From Goniomonas avonlea (Eukaryota > Cryptophyceae > Goniomonadida > Goniomonadaceae), in contig QUTJ01031422.1 in the NCBI GenBank assembly GCA_003573635.1, positions 1-11,641 on the forward strand: a stretch of DNA of 11,641 nucleotides, written 5' to 3'. Positions 1 to 8,289 of this stretch are shown here, piece by piece. The notes under the pieces were generated by a model, which saw only the letters and a list, made by a program, of their open reading frames with translations, was not told where the DNA came from and searched no databases. Each line of letters opens with the position of its first letter. Position 1 is the first letter of the stretch. The position numbers and the translations under genes are program-made.

Positions 1-62
1 AGAGAGAGAGAGAGAGAGCAAGAGAGAGAGAGAGAGAGAGGGAGAAAGAGAGAGAAAGAGAT
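1..62. repeat. AG-rich microsatellite at left edge
   Basis: Nearly uninterrupted AG dinucleotides with a few A or G interruptions (for example aaag and ggag). It reaches base 1, so its true length is unknown. It lies just past the last traces of the acyl-CoA synthetase gene on the minus strand, where it reads as a CT tract. Confidence 0.95.
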
Positions 63-326
63 AACGTCATCTGGGTTGGAGGCAGCGTGGTGGTTGTCAT
101 ATATGTGTCGTTGTCTGGGTGTCTCTGCCGGTAGCAACAAACAGTCACCCACATGTCGTGTGCCACTTAATGTCAAACTCGGCAAAATTACAGACTTCAG
201 TATGTACCCCAATTCATCGGTATAACAGCCCTCCTGGCCATGGAAGACCCGGCCCCTAACTTTAGAAAACAAGGTGATTGCCACATCAATTTAGATCTGG
301 AGGATGGCAGTGTCTGTAAAACATAC
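63..326. other. Unresolved stretch downstream of acyl-CoA synthetase exon 6
   Basis: On the minus strand a good donor (gtatgt, 326-321) follows the SDTG codons, and possible acceptors lie at 260 and 256. Neither gives the tryptophan-containing continuation expected in the family, and the longest readings stop within about 20 to 75 codons or run into the AG repeat. On the plus strand a 67-codon open frame (240-443) overlaps the enzyme exon and resembles nothing. This may be intron, degenerate exon or 3' sequence. Confidence 0.4.
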
Positions 327-1387
327 CGGTGTCACTTAGGTTCCAGTGCAAGTCATCCGGACCCAAGTCAAGCCACACTTTCGCCATGCTGGCATGGCTC
401 GCCGTGTATGAGTGGGTGTGCATCACCTAAGCGGCTTGAGTGAGACAACGGATCAGAACGGATTGCATGTTGGCAAAAGAAATCCTTCAATCCTCAAGAA
501 CGCTACCTTTTTGGGCATGCCAGTGGTTCCAGACGTGAAAAAAAGCAAGCAGGTATCAGAAGCCTCGGTGACCACCGGAGCGGGTTCTGTTTTGTCGGCC
601 CACACCTGAGGTACAATGAGCCACTGACGGAAGCCATTAGATGGCACACACCTCATCCAACGTTGTCCACCCTGGACGAGGAGCACCGTGAAGCAACAGC
701 GCCTTGCGGTTGACTCCTTCAGACTGTGGGAGTACTTGCTCGACCTTTTCTGCCTGCAAGGAATCCACCAGAACGCCCTTGACTTCGCCGCTCTGAGAGA
801 ATGATTAATACTAATCAATACTGTTCCTTTCCCGCACCTGAAAACGAAACAAGAAGTCTTTTGGTGAGAGAAGCGTCGTACCCGGTACAGGAACCAACCT
901 GAGTTGAATATATCAGCACACTCGTTTAAAAGAGATCTAAGCGGTCAGCCGTGTCCTGGCAAAGCGCACGCACACCCACCCTGCTCGGATGAGGCCAATC
1001 ATTCCAAACCACCACTCGGGTTCGCGTGCAATGACAATGCTGACGCGGTCCCCTTTCTGCAAGCCACTCTTCTGGAAAGCGTTTGCAACTTGTTTGCTTC
1101 GATCTCGGACTTCTGCAAAGGTAACCCGCTTCTCGTTGTTGCCGGCAGCATCAACCTGCTCCAGGAATAAAGGAAACCGTCGTTAACAAAGCGTCGTGCT
1201 AAAAACACACCCAAATCATGGCGAGTTTGTTTGGGTTTGTGGCGAAGTGATCAACGACATCAGTCGCAAAGTTGAAGCGGGCAGCATTGAACGCGATGGG
1301 CGCATGCCCACAGAACGAACGAAACGTCGTAATTGTGGGTATCTGTCGCAGGGTAGATGAACACCTCAGGCCCCCAAAGGTCAACAT
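327..1387 (-). CDS. Medium-chain acyl-CoA synthetase (ACSM-like), N-terminal 252 residues, incomplete
   Basis: Member of the AMP-forming acyl-CoA synthetase family, which activates fatty acids with ATP and CoA. Six exons join in phase: 1387-1211, 1155-980, 898-838, 792-652, 605-507 and 426-327, with introns of 55, 81, 45, 46 and 80 bp. The ATG at 1387 opens a stretch rich in R, S and T with no acidic residue in the first 40, typical of a mitochondrial presequence. It is followed by FNFATDVVDHF (residues 38-48), the hallmark start of ACSM enzymes. Further family matches are GDRV, REPEWW, PVPGTTLL, the ATP-binding loop TSGTTGMPK (209-217), and WNLSDTG (246-252). ACSM enzymes are about 570 residues long, so less than half is present. 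Beyond 327 I could not find the expected continuation. The gene either runs off the window through small exons I cannot resolve, or is truncated. Identification is firm; individual splice sites are inferred. Confidence 0.86.
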
Positions 1388-1535
1388 CCTGCCGCTCAGG
1401 GCGGCGGGCGGCGGGTGGAAAATCGCGATGCGAAATGCACTACCGTTTGGGTCAGCGTCCCTAACGAAGTATGGCTGATACCTACTTGAACTATATAAAT
1501 CCATGTCTGTACCTAGCTAGTGCAAGAGAAGGCCA
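1388..1535. promoter_or_regulatory. Shared divergent promoter region, acyl-CoA synthetase / four-span protein
   Basis: Only 148 bp separate the two start codons. It includes a GC-rich block (about 1396-1420) next to the minus-strand start and an AT-rich TATA element near the plus-strand start. No further motif is recognised. Confidence 0.6.
1492..1499 (+). promoter_or_regulatory. TATA box (TATATAAA)
   Basis: A consensus TATA element lies 44 bp upstream of the ATG at 1536. With initiation about 30 bp downstream the 5' leader would be very short. This supports 1536 rather than the upstream in-frame ATG at 1471 as the start, because 1471 lies before the TATA box. Confidence 0.6.
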
Positions 1536-2429
1536 ATGTTCAATTGGAAGAAGAAAACTCGCGAGGGTGCGTCCCACCCATCAAGTTCTTCGACCGTTGC
1601 TCACATTTCTTGCAGCTGTTTACGTGGTAGGAGGCTACCTCATGCCGGTCACAGGTGTGATCCTGGGGATAGTGTTCATGGTGTACCACGGTGGAAAGTT
1701 TGCGAAATGGGGGGTCCCAGTGGTGAATGTGAGTTCTTCATGACATAGACCGGATCAGCATGACAATGCGCAGGATGAAGGTCAAATTGTGAAGATGGAT
1801 GGCCCCTCAGAGGAGTACCTCGTTTTGTTCTGGCTCCTGACTTGTCTCCAGGTCTAAATTTGGTTCTGCAACGTGTCAATGTTACTGAAGACTTGCCCAG
1901 ATGATATTTTTGATGGCCAACATTATCGGGCCGTGTTCCGTCCAAACACGCGCCCACACTGTCAGCCAGTTCATCGGTTTATGTTTCAACTTCATCTATC
2001 TTGTCACAGGTCATTTTCTTCAATCGAGTCGCTAGCCGGTTCACGGTCCTCGCAGTGAATACTGCCTTGAATGAATGGCCCGCCAACGCCACAGTTTCGT
2101 CACCTCGATTATATTTCAATTTGTCGGCGACTTTCCAGTTCACGGGATCGGTGAGTTTTGGCACTTTAAACTGTGAGACTGAAGCACCGCCAGCTTATTT
2201 TGACCGTGGGCGCCTATCGACTCTCAGGACTCTGCCAGTCAACTCCAAAGGTACAACGACGAGCAAATCCGCTTGAATGGCCGAAGATCTTCAAGGTCTG
2301 GTTGGCGTCATTTCCTTGATACCTTAACGCTGTTTCTGACACATGTCGCAGGGGGGCTACACCCCAGTCGCGCGTCCACGACATGACTCTGACAGCGAGG
2401 GTGACGAGGAGGAACTGGAAGGGTTCTAA
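1536..2429 (+). CDS. Four-span membrane protein of unknown family, acidic tail
   Basis: Seven exons join in phase into 186 residues: 1536-1566, 1616-1728, 1774-1851, 1901-2009, 2056-2150, 2194-2250 and 2352-2429. Introns are 49, 45, 49, 46, 43 and 101 bp. The protein starts with a short basic cytosol-like segment (MFNWKKKTRE). Four hydrophobic spans follow at about residues 11-33, 63-84, 95-115 and 129-150. The loop between spans 3 and 4 has two N-glycosylation sequons (NAT at 121, NLS at 132). The tail (161-186) is hydrophilic, with an SDSEGDEEELE cluster that resembles a casein kinase 2 site. I do not recognise the family, and the function is unknown. The exon chain is supported by six phase-compatible junctions, continuous hydrophobic spans and a TATA box at 1492. 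The weakest choice is the acceptor at 2193: an alternative at 2227 would change the frame and lose the acidic tail. It shares a divergent upstream region with the acyl-CoA synthetase. Confidence 0.68.
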
Positions 2430-3016
2430 ACTGTCGCCATAATTGATGTTGTCATGCACGACCATTTCGAGTGCCCGCGTGCCGCAGATGTCGGGCAATT
2501 ATGCCTCGGACAACGTGTATGATATCCAGTATGCTCAGCGGATAATATGGAGCCCATGACTACCTCTGGTGCAGAAGAGGCGTAAGGAAGGCAATGGACA
2601 GTCTTGGTTTGTCCCACTCGCTGAGGCAGTTGGCGCACCTGGCAAGGATTGGACTGAGCACTGACTCTCTCACACAATTGTGGCCTTGGATCTGCCTCTG
2701 CTAGCGCTGAGCACTCTCTGACAATCGGTGTCCCTTCTGTACGGACTGACAAGAACAACTGTGCGATAACTGCGTTATGCGGCACAGTGAAGGGTGGGTT
2801 GTTGAGAAAGGGTTTTATTTTCAGCAGCACAACCAAGGTGAAGCGTGAAGTAATAATAAAACCCAGAGTCTGACAACAACTTTCGAACTGTGCCCCACGA
2901 CCTTCCTCGTGTTCATCGCGCATGCCTACACACTCTATGAATCATACCACGCTCACCAGCCGCAAGTTACAGGAATGTCTTTATGGATCGTGGCTGATCG
3001 AATGAGCGGTTCCTGC
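2430..3016. other. Convergent 3' region, no gene recognised
   Basis: 587 bp lie between the stop codons of two convergent genes. An AATAAA at 2855-2860 (plus) and a TTTATT at 2814-2819 (AATAAA on minus) could serve as polyadenylation signals for the four-span gene and the DHHC gene respectively. A 165-codon minus-strand open frame (2426-2923) has no recognisable domain or compositional sign of coding, and is treated as chance. Confidence 0.5.
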
Positions 3017-4250
3017 TTAGCCCACTTTCACACGCCGGTGAAGCGGTTCATACGGCACGAGGTAAACCCACCACTTGGTCACAGGGCCGAAACGGCGCCT
3101 GAGAGCAGGAAGGCCGGGGGTGCGCGAGCCCCCGCTCTCGGGGTCGTGCTGGTTTGGTTTGGACTTCTGTCGGCAAGGACGGTCAGGCTCCGCGCTGGGA
3201 ACGTGGTCCACGTACCTCTCCGACAAAGCGTCGTGTTACTACATCCAGAATTGACTGGTCAGTGAACGCAATAAACACGACAAACATGAAAAAAATGGTC
3301 ACAGCGCCGCAGGTGCCCAGCGATACAAAGAACGCGTTGGTTTTGGAACCGAACCCAACACAAAGCATCTGTGATCAAGATGTTAAAATCAATACTGGCG
3401 CCACCGCACGAACCCTCGTGTGCTCGTCCAAAGTAGCTTGGTCGCTCCAAGAGCACGCTGCCCAAGGACGAAAAGCAATCCAAACCGCGTAAGTCGTTGA
3501 CAGCCAAGCGTAGAAAATGAAGAAGAAAAAGTTCCTGGAGCCGAAAACACCTTTAAGCAACGTAGCAACTTAGACAAACTTCACCTGTAGTTCTCCGCGC
3601 CAACACAGTTGGCGGTGAAAGGACAGTGATGATCCATTGCCAGAACGCACCTGCACAAGCAAGCAAGTCATTGAGGAACCTTTACACCACCGTTTCGTAC
3701 TTGTTGCAAGTGCTGCAGTGGTGTGTGCCTGCAACCTTGACCTCGTTGCATTTTTTGCAACGCTTAGCCCTGGGGTGCGCATGAGCGCTGGACCTGGGGT
3801 GTCCAGGCTCTTTTGTCACGGAGGCAGAGAAATGAAAGTACATCTGCGAGAAACTCTGAGTCTGAAGCTTCTGGAGCAAGCATTGGATCGGACACTCACG
3901 TTGGCATTTAAAAACAGAGAAGGCAGGAGATGGAGGGTGACCAACGAAAAAGTTGAGGCTTCCTGTTGGAAGAACGGCAGAAACTCGAAATAATGCAGTA
4001 CAATTGGAAGGGTAATGAACCCAAATATGAGAGCGACCACGAACACCTCAGACTTGTTTCCAAGGTGGTGTAACAAAACAGTGATTCGCAATGCGGAGGG
4101 TTTCACCCGAATGGTTGTGTAACCGAAGCACTCCCCAAGTGTGAGCGCCATCTCCCAGAGTAGCGGGAGACAGATCAGAACAGTGATGACGGTCACAACT
4201 CCGATCAAAAAGAATCCTACTGCAAAGCTCAAGCTGAAATGCTCTGACAT
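3017..4250 (-). CDS. DHHC-type protein S-palmitoyltransferase
   Basis: Integral membrane enzyme that attaches palmitate to protein cysteines by way of an autoacylated DHHC cysteine. Six exons give 326 residues: 4250-3900, 3843-3701, 3650-3585, 3534-3414, 3368-3216 and 3163-3017. Introns are 56, 50, 50, 45 and 52 bp. Splicing between exons 2 and 3 restores the whole cysteine-rich domain: CKKC at 146-149, HHC at 158-160, STCNKC at 161-166, catalytic DHHC at 171-174, then C180, N185 and F189 at the family spacing. Hydrophobic spans fall at about 8-32, 69-92 and 100-122 before the domain, and 189-210 and 239-262 after it. That is five, where four is usual. The C-terminal RRFGPVTKWWVYLVP resembles the conserved post-TM region of the family. 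The usual R/K-P before the first His-Cys is replaced by V-A-G. The start at 4250 sits just before the first span; an upstream in-frame ATG at 4388 would add 46 residues. It is divergent from the GATA gene. Confidence 0.9.
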
Positions 4251-4528
4251 AGCTGAACGTCCGAAAGCTCGGTTGAGGCTTCGCTTGGGTTGCTCTTGCT
4301 TCGGCGACAATGCACAGAGCGATAGTGCCTCGATAACTCGTATGGCCGGTGCTAACGAGTAGTAACAGACTGCTACTTGAGCAGGCACCTGCGCTCAATT
4401 TAGCGCCCTTGAATATAAAAAACAAGAGTTTCAACGGCCGCGCTGCACAAACGGTAGGAGTCACTTGTCAAAACCTCTTGGTCTGTGGATCAGCCCATCT
4501 TTGGATAGGATCTGAAGCCGCTCCAGTG
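4251..4528. promoter_or_regulatory. Shared divergent promoter region, DHHC / SAM-GATA
   Basis: 278 bp lie between the two start codons. A TATAAAA element is at 4414-4420 on the plus strand. Open frames run into this region on both strands from upstream ATGs (4349 plus, 4388 minus). They show no family similarity, so I treat them as leader sequence. Confidence 0.55.
4414..4420 (+). promoter_or_regulatory. TATA-like element (TATAAAA)
   Basis: Located 115 bp upstream of the chosen ATG at 4529 of the SAM-GATA gene. It would imply a leader of about 80 bases. Assigned by consensus and position only. Confidence 0.45.
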
Positions 4529-6788
4529 ATGGCGGCAGCCTTCCCCAGTTTCTCAGCTCCAGCTGAAGGTTCTGGCCAAGCTGAGATGTGTCAGATGCAG
4601 GAATCTTCAGAAATGTCACAATGCGGACGGGATGATCAGTGGTTTACGATCCAGTCTTTGAGTCACATGACGCAAGCACTGCGAACGGCTATGTGGCAAC
4701 AGGTGAGCTTAGCCCAAAAATCCGTGGTTTCAGCGTTCCAATTCTTTGATACAGGATCCCATTCGTGAAGAGCAAGAGATTGCTCGCTGTTTTACATTGA
4801 ACGTGACCCCTGGTGTTCGCCAAAGTTCCCCCTTTGCGTCTCTTCGCCATCTTCTCCACACTTTATGTGGCCATCCATCGTTGAGCATCGCGAACAAAGC
4901 CTCACGATTACTCCGGAAATGGGAATCTGAGGCACCACCATCTGTTTCGAGTGCCTCACTTGATAAGCCATTTTCACCTCCTGAAGCTGCTGGAAATTCG
5001 GATGGTATTTCGGATGGTAACGCTGATGACGCCTTGGAGTCCCTGCTTAAAAAAGACGACTTTCAATCTGACAAGCCTGTTCCGAAACCTTCTCAACTTA
5101 GTGTCAGAGACGAATGTGAGTGAATTGCCTGATCAAGGCTTCCGCTCATGTGTCTGCAGTGAAAATGTGGAACGCTCTTCACAGTTTGGGACTTTCGGAC
5201 TTGACACCAGCCCTTCTGAGAGCTGGGCTTGACGTGGATAGTATGCACTCTGTGAGCGATGAACATCTTGAAGCTGCTGGCCTTTCGCCCCAGGAACGTT
5301 TCCGCGTTCAATATGCGTTAAAGAACCTTGGTGGCGGGGCGAACTTGCGGCCCAACGACATGTTACCTGGACCACCAATTCCTGGCCCTCAGAACCAGGT
5401 GATGGCACCGGGAATGGTGCAAATGCTCCAGGTACCAATGTTGATTCGGTGCGACCCACCGTGATTTTTTCTTTACCCCGGGCGCAGAATCCGTTCAACA
5501 TGGGAATTGATGCCATGCCGGTCGATCAGCATGGTGGACAAATGACTCTGTACCCTCAAAATTTTTCAGGGCCTATGGGAATGTGGTCCCAAAACTCACA
5601 ACCACGTGCCAAAGCGCCCCGACAAGTCAGTCGTGGCATCGTCAAAACAGGGAAATCCTACGAAGGCGATACCAGAGCATCCACCCCGGTAGAAATTGTG
5701 CTGTTTCCGTCGCACTTTGTTCTGAGACGCTTGTCAGGGGTTTGTCTGTGCTTTGTGCGGTGCAACATCGACGCCGCAGCGCCGTCACGGACCCGCCCGT
5801 GCAAAAGAGCTTTGTAATGCGTGCGGTTTGCGATGGGCTCGGACTCGTCGCTCTCTCGATCCGAAGGGAGCACCCCTGAGCGACGACGACGATGTCACAG
5901 CCGCTGACGCCCTTGGCCAAGTATGTTTTGTTTGTCTCTTTGGTTCCATCTGTCATCCTGTTGACACCGTTGTCAGCTTGCCTCGATCTCGTGCTCTGCT
6001 GCCTCCTCGACCTCGTCCACGGATGCACGAGGTAGTGGCTCCAAGGGCAAAGGATTCGACTCTCCCAAGGTAGCTTGTCACTGGTCCCCACTGGTGGACC
6101 GTAGCTCACGTGAACACACAGAATCCTGGTGGGCACGCGGCTTCACCGCGACCGAAGATGCCTGGTCCCCGGTCGTTTCGAGGTGGTCAGGGCGGCGAGC
6201 ACTGCGCATTGTGTCGGACGACCGTTTCGTCACAATGGCGGCACGGCCCCGCTCGTCAGAAAGAACTTTGCAATGCCTGCGGGCTGCGTTGGGCTCGCAT
6301 CAGGTGCGTGCTCACAACAGCGCGGCCCTTCTTGACTCTGGTTTCCCTTTTCTGTGCGATGTGTAATGCAGGCCGCCGTCTGATTTGTGTCTGCTTGCAG
6401 ACGAACCGTGGACCCAGCAGCTCCCATCTCCTCTGCTGCCCTCGGCGGCAGCTCGAACACGAACAACGTGTACGTGAGCGACGACGAAAGTGATGACAGG
6501 GCAGCGGATCACGCAGTGGCGGCGGCAGCGCTGGGCGGGCTTGCAGATGTTGTGACTAGCGCTGCTGGGTTCGGTGGCATGTACGCAGGGAGCAACGGCT
6601 CCTGGGGCACGTCAGGCAGCACAGGCAGCGCTGGCAGTGAGCGCGATGCTGATGGAGGTGGCCGTAGATCATTTGGCGGGAATGGGGGTATTGGTGAGGG
6701 GGGAGGCAGTGGAAATATCAACGAGATGGCGTTTTCGCTCCCAATGATGTCGCCTTACCCACCACTGTCCGCCGCCACGGGGCAGTGA
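4529..6788 (+). CDS. SAM-domain protein with two GATA-type zinc fingers (transcription factor)
   Basis: Eight exons join in phase into 617 residues: 4529-4702, 4755-5115, 5160-5431, 5488-5688, 5738-5920, 5977-6069, 6122-6303 and 6401-6788. Introns are 52, 44, 56, 49, 56, 52 and 97 bp. Residues 85-116 form a helical stretch (LRHLLHTLCGHP...LLRKW) faintly like a TFIIS N-terminal domain. Residues 179-235 read as a SAM domain: W182, LGL at 188-190, GLDVD, LEAAGLS and a final R-x2-V-x2-AL helix. The middle is P/M/Q-rich. Two GATA fingers follow, at C340-x2-C343-x18-C362-x2-C365 and C456-x2-C459-x18-C478-x2-C481. Both end in KELCNACGLRWARxR. The second has the usual QWRHGP; the first has QRRHGP, losing the tryptophan. 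The tail is Gly/Ser/Ala-rich with an acidic DDESDD patch. It is probably a nuclear protein binding GATA-like sites, with SAM-mediated association. The donor at 5432 was preferred over 5399, which would remove 11 residues. Confidence 0.9.
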
Positions 6789-7262
6789 TGTCCTGATCGT
6801 GATCAAGATCGTGATCGTGGGTGTGGGGGCACCTGGACGTGTTCCGGTTTGTTTGATATTGTCTCACTTTTGCTTCTAGCCACTTGACTGGCACATACGA
6901 GGCCGCACATGGCCATTTTTGTGATTTTTGGATTGGGACTGGGGGTTTTCGGCTGTCGACGACAACTGTTGAGGACCATGTGTATACCAAAAGCCATGTT
7001 GGATGCTCTGCACCACGTGGAAGTCGACTCGCAACCTGGATTAAGAGGGGCAGCGCTAGCTTGGTTTCGAACACGATGTTTATTCGGTTGCGAAGCAGCA
7101 GCGGACTACGTTGGACGGTGAGATATATCTATCTCGAAAGTGCTGCCGCAATAAATATGTATGTTGACGAGGGACGTGCCACGCGGGTTTTTTTCACATA
7201 ACAGGCAGCCCATTGTCTCCTCTGATCAGCTCTGCCTCTCTGGGCAGTGTGGTCTCGTATTG
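6789..7262. other. Convergent 3' region with polyadenylation-like signals
   Basis: 474 bp lie between convergent stop codons. It starts with a short iterated GATCGTGATC motif (about 6795-6818). AATAAA at 7150-7155 (plus) could end the SAM-GATA transcript. TTTATT at 7079-7084 (AATAAA on minus) could end the REEP transcript, in which case the two transcripts would overlap. Open frames here (6884-7201, 6909-7121) show no recognisable domain. Confidence 0.5.
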
Positions 7263-8115
7263 TTAGTGGTGATCTGCCACTGTTGTCACGCGATGGAGGT
7301 CTGCAGATCGGATCAGAGTTTGAACGAAAATGGAGGCAGGATAGTGCACCGGATGTTCAATGCTCGCCTGAGCAGACTGGGCAGCCAACGCTTCCGTAAT
7401 TTTGGCACGCAACACTTCGTTAGCAGCGGCACTCAGATGCACACCATTCTTTGTAAGGTCGGCCACAGCCTCTTTCATGACCTCGTCAGCCTTCTTCGTC
7501 CTGGCAGCCGGTGAGTGTGCATCCACATATGTGACAACGTACATGTGGGAGTATGCAGCTCGGGCTTTGTCCTCAATGGTGCCTTGATGCTGCAGAAATA
7601 ACGGTCGCACAAAGTGTTCGTACAGGATGCTCGCGCCATTAGTTTTCGGATGCTGCAAAAACACGAGGAAAGCCAGCTTTGCTGCGTAATAATACGGCAA
7701 CCTGAAGGCGATGTCAACCGCGCCATCACCCAGCATGAACTGACCAGAAGATCAGTCTGTCTGCAAAAGCCTCCACCAGAGTAAAGCAGCCAAAGCAAGT
7801 CCAGTACGTGAGCCATTGCTTGGTCTGCCCCTCAACAGTCAGCGAAAAGAGTGCCTGCTATCAAATGCGACCTGATCTGGTCCCTTTGACTCCTCGATGG
7901 CCTTGAAGCTTGCGAACGTCGGGTAGGCAATACCAACGACTTGTCTGCAGGAGTGTGTGAGGGTGCCCAACACGTGGACAAACGTACCCAGCAATCCGTA
8001 GCACAGCACCGCCAATCAAGAATCCACCTCCAACAAGTGCAGCGGTCCCCAACGTTGCAGTAGGAATACTTGAAAGCAGTTTCTCCAGGGGCAAGTTTCC
8101 AAGAGGAAGGGGCAT
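7263..8115 (-). CDS. REEP / TB2-DP1-HVA22 family ER membrane protein
   Basis: Members of this family insert as hairpins into the ER and shape tubules. Four exons give 241 residues: 8115-7988, 7944-7872, 7830-7745 and 7701-7263. Introns are 43, 41 and 43 bp. The core matches the family in order: YPTFASFKAIE (50-60), then TKQWLTYW (70-77), a hydrophobic segment with the conserved glutamate (LVEAFADR, 85-92), IFWLPYYYAAKLAFLVFLQHP (94-114), NGASILYEHFVRP (117-129) and FLQH. The junction at 7744/7702 was chosen because it rebuilds the W-x-P-x-Y-Y motif exactly. The N-terminus has an extra Gly/Ala-rich hydrophobic stretch (about 22-48). Beyond residue 140 the tail is Ala-rich and probably helical (KKADEVMKEAVADL...), with no recognised domain. 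Donors are non-standard at two introns (gtcgca, gtcagt). It is head-to-head with the TBP-fold gene. Confidence 0.88.
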
Positions 8116-8289
8116 TGCTCTCGACCACTATCGCGTTCAGAACGTTCCTTAAGTACTGTCGATAGTACCGGTATCGCGGTTTTGGTTAGCGTAGAGGCTT
8201 GATCGTTGCGGATCTGTGCGATCACAAGAAAAAAAAGGCTTGCAGAAGAGACAGCAACAACAGCCCCAACAGCCCACAATCCCAACAGA
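8116..8289. promoter_or_regulatory. Shared divergent upstream region, REEP / TBP-fold, with palindromes
   Basis: 174 bp lie between the two start codons. Two adjoining palindromic segments are visible: GTACTGTCGATAGTAC (8153-8168; two base pairs mismatched) and TACCGGTA (8166-8173). The last 60 bases before 8290 are rich in CAACA/CCCAACA, as in an unstructured leader. No clear TATA box is seen. Confidence 0.5.

Noticed and set aside
904-1186. Plus-strand open frames of 65-88 codons
   Set aside because: Antisense shadows of acyl-CoA synthetase exon 2, which has clear family similarity on the minus strand.
2227-2351. Alternative splicing of the four-span gene with an acceptor at 2227 and a donor at 2251 or 2296
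   Set aside because: The phase entering the last exon would not give the acidic tail ending at 2429 but a basic unrelated sequence, and the fourth hydrophobic span would be broken.
2426-2923. 165-codon minus-strand open frame in the convergent region
   Set aside because: No domain, and it overlaps the last codons of the four-span gene. The neighbouring genes are well explained without it.
5399-5487. Alternative 89-bp intron between SAM exon and next exon (donor at 5399)
   Set aside because: In phase, but the donor at 5432 gives a 56-bp intron matching the others, and the 11 intervening codons (VMAPGMVQMLQ) fit the P/M/Q-rich linker.
6371-6400. Acceptor after 6371 for the last SAM-GATA intron
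   Set aside because: It puts the final exon in a frame that stops early. The acceptor at 6400 gives an arginine codon at the junction and a long open tail.
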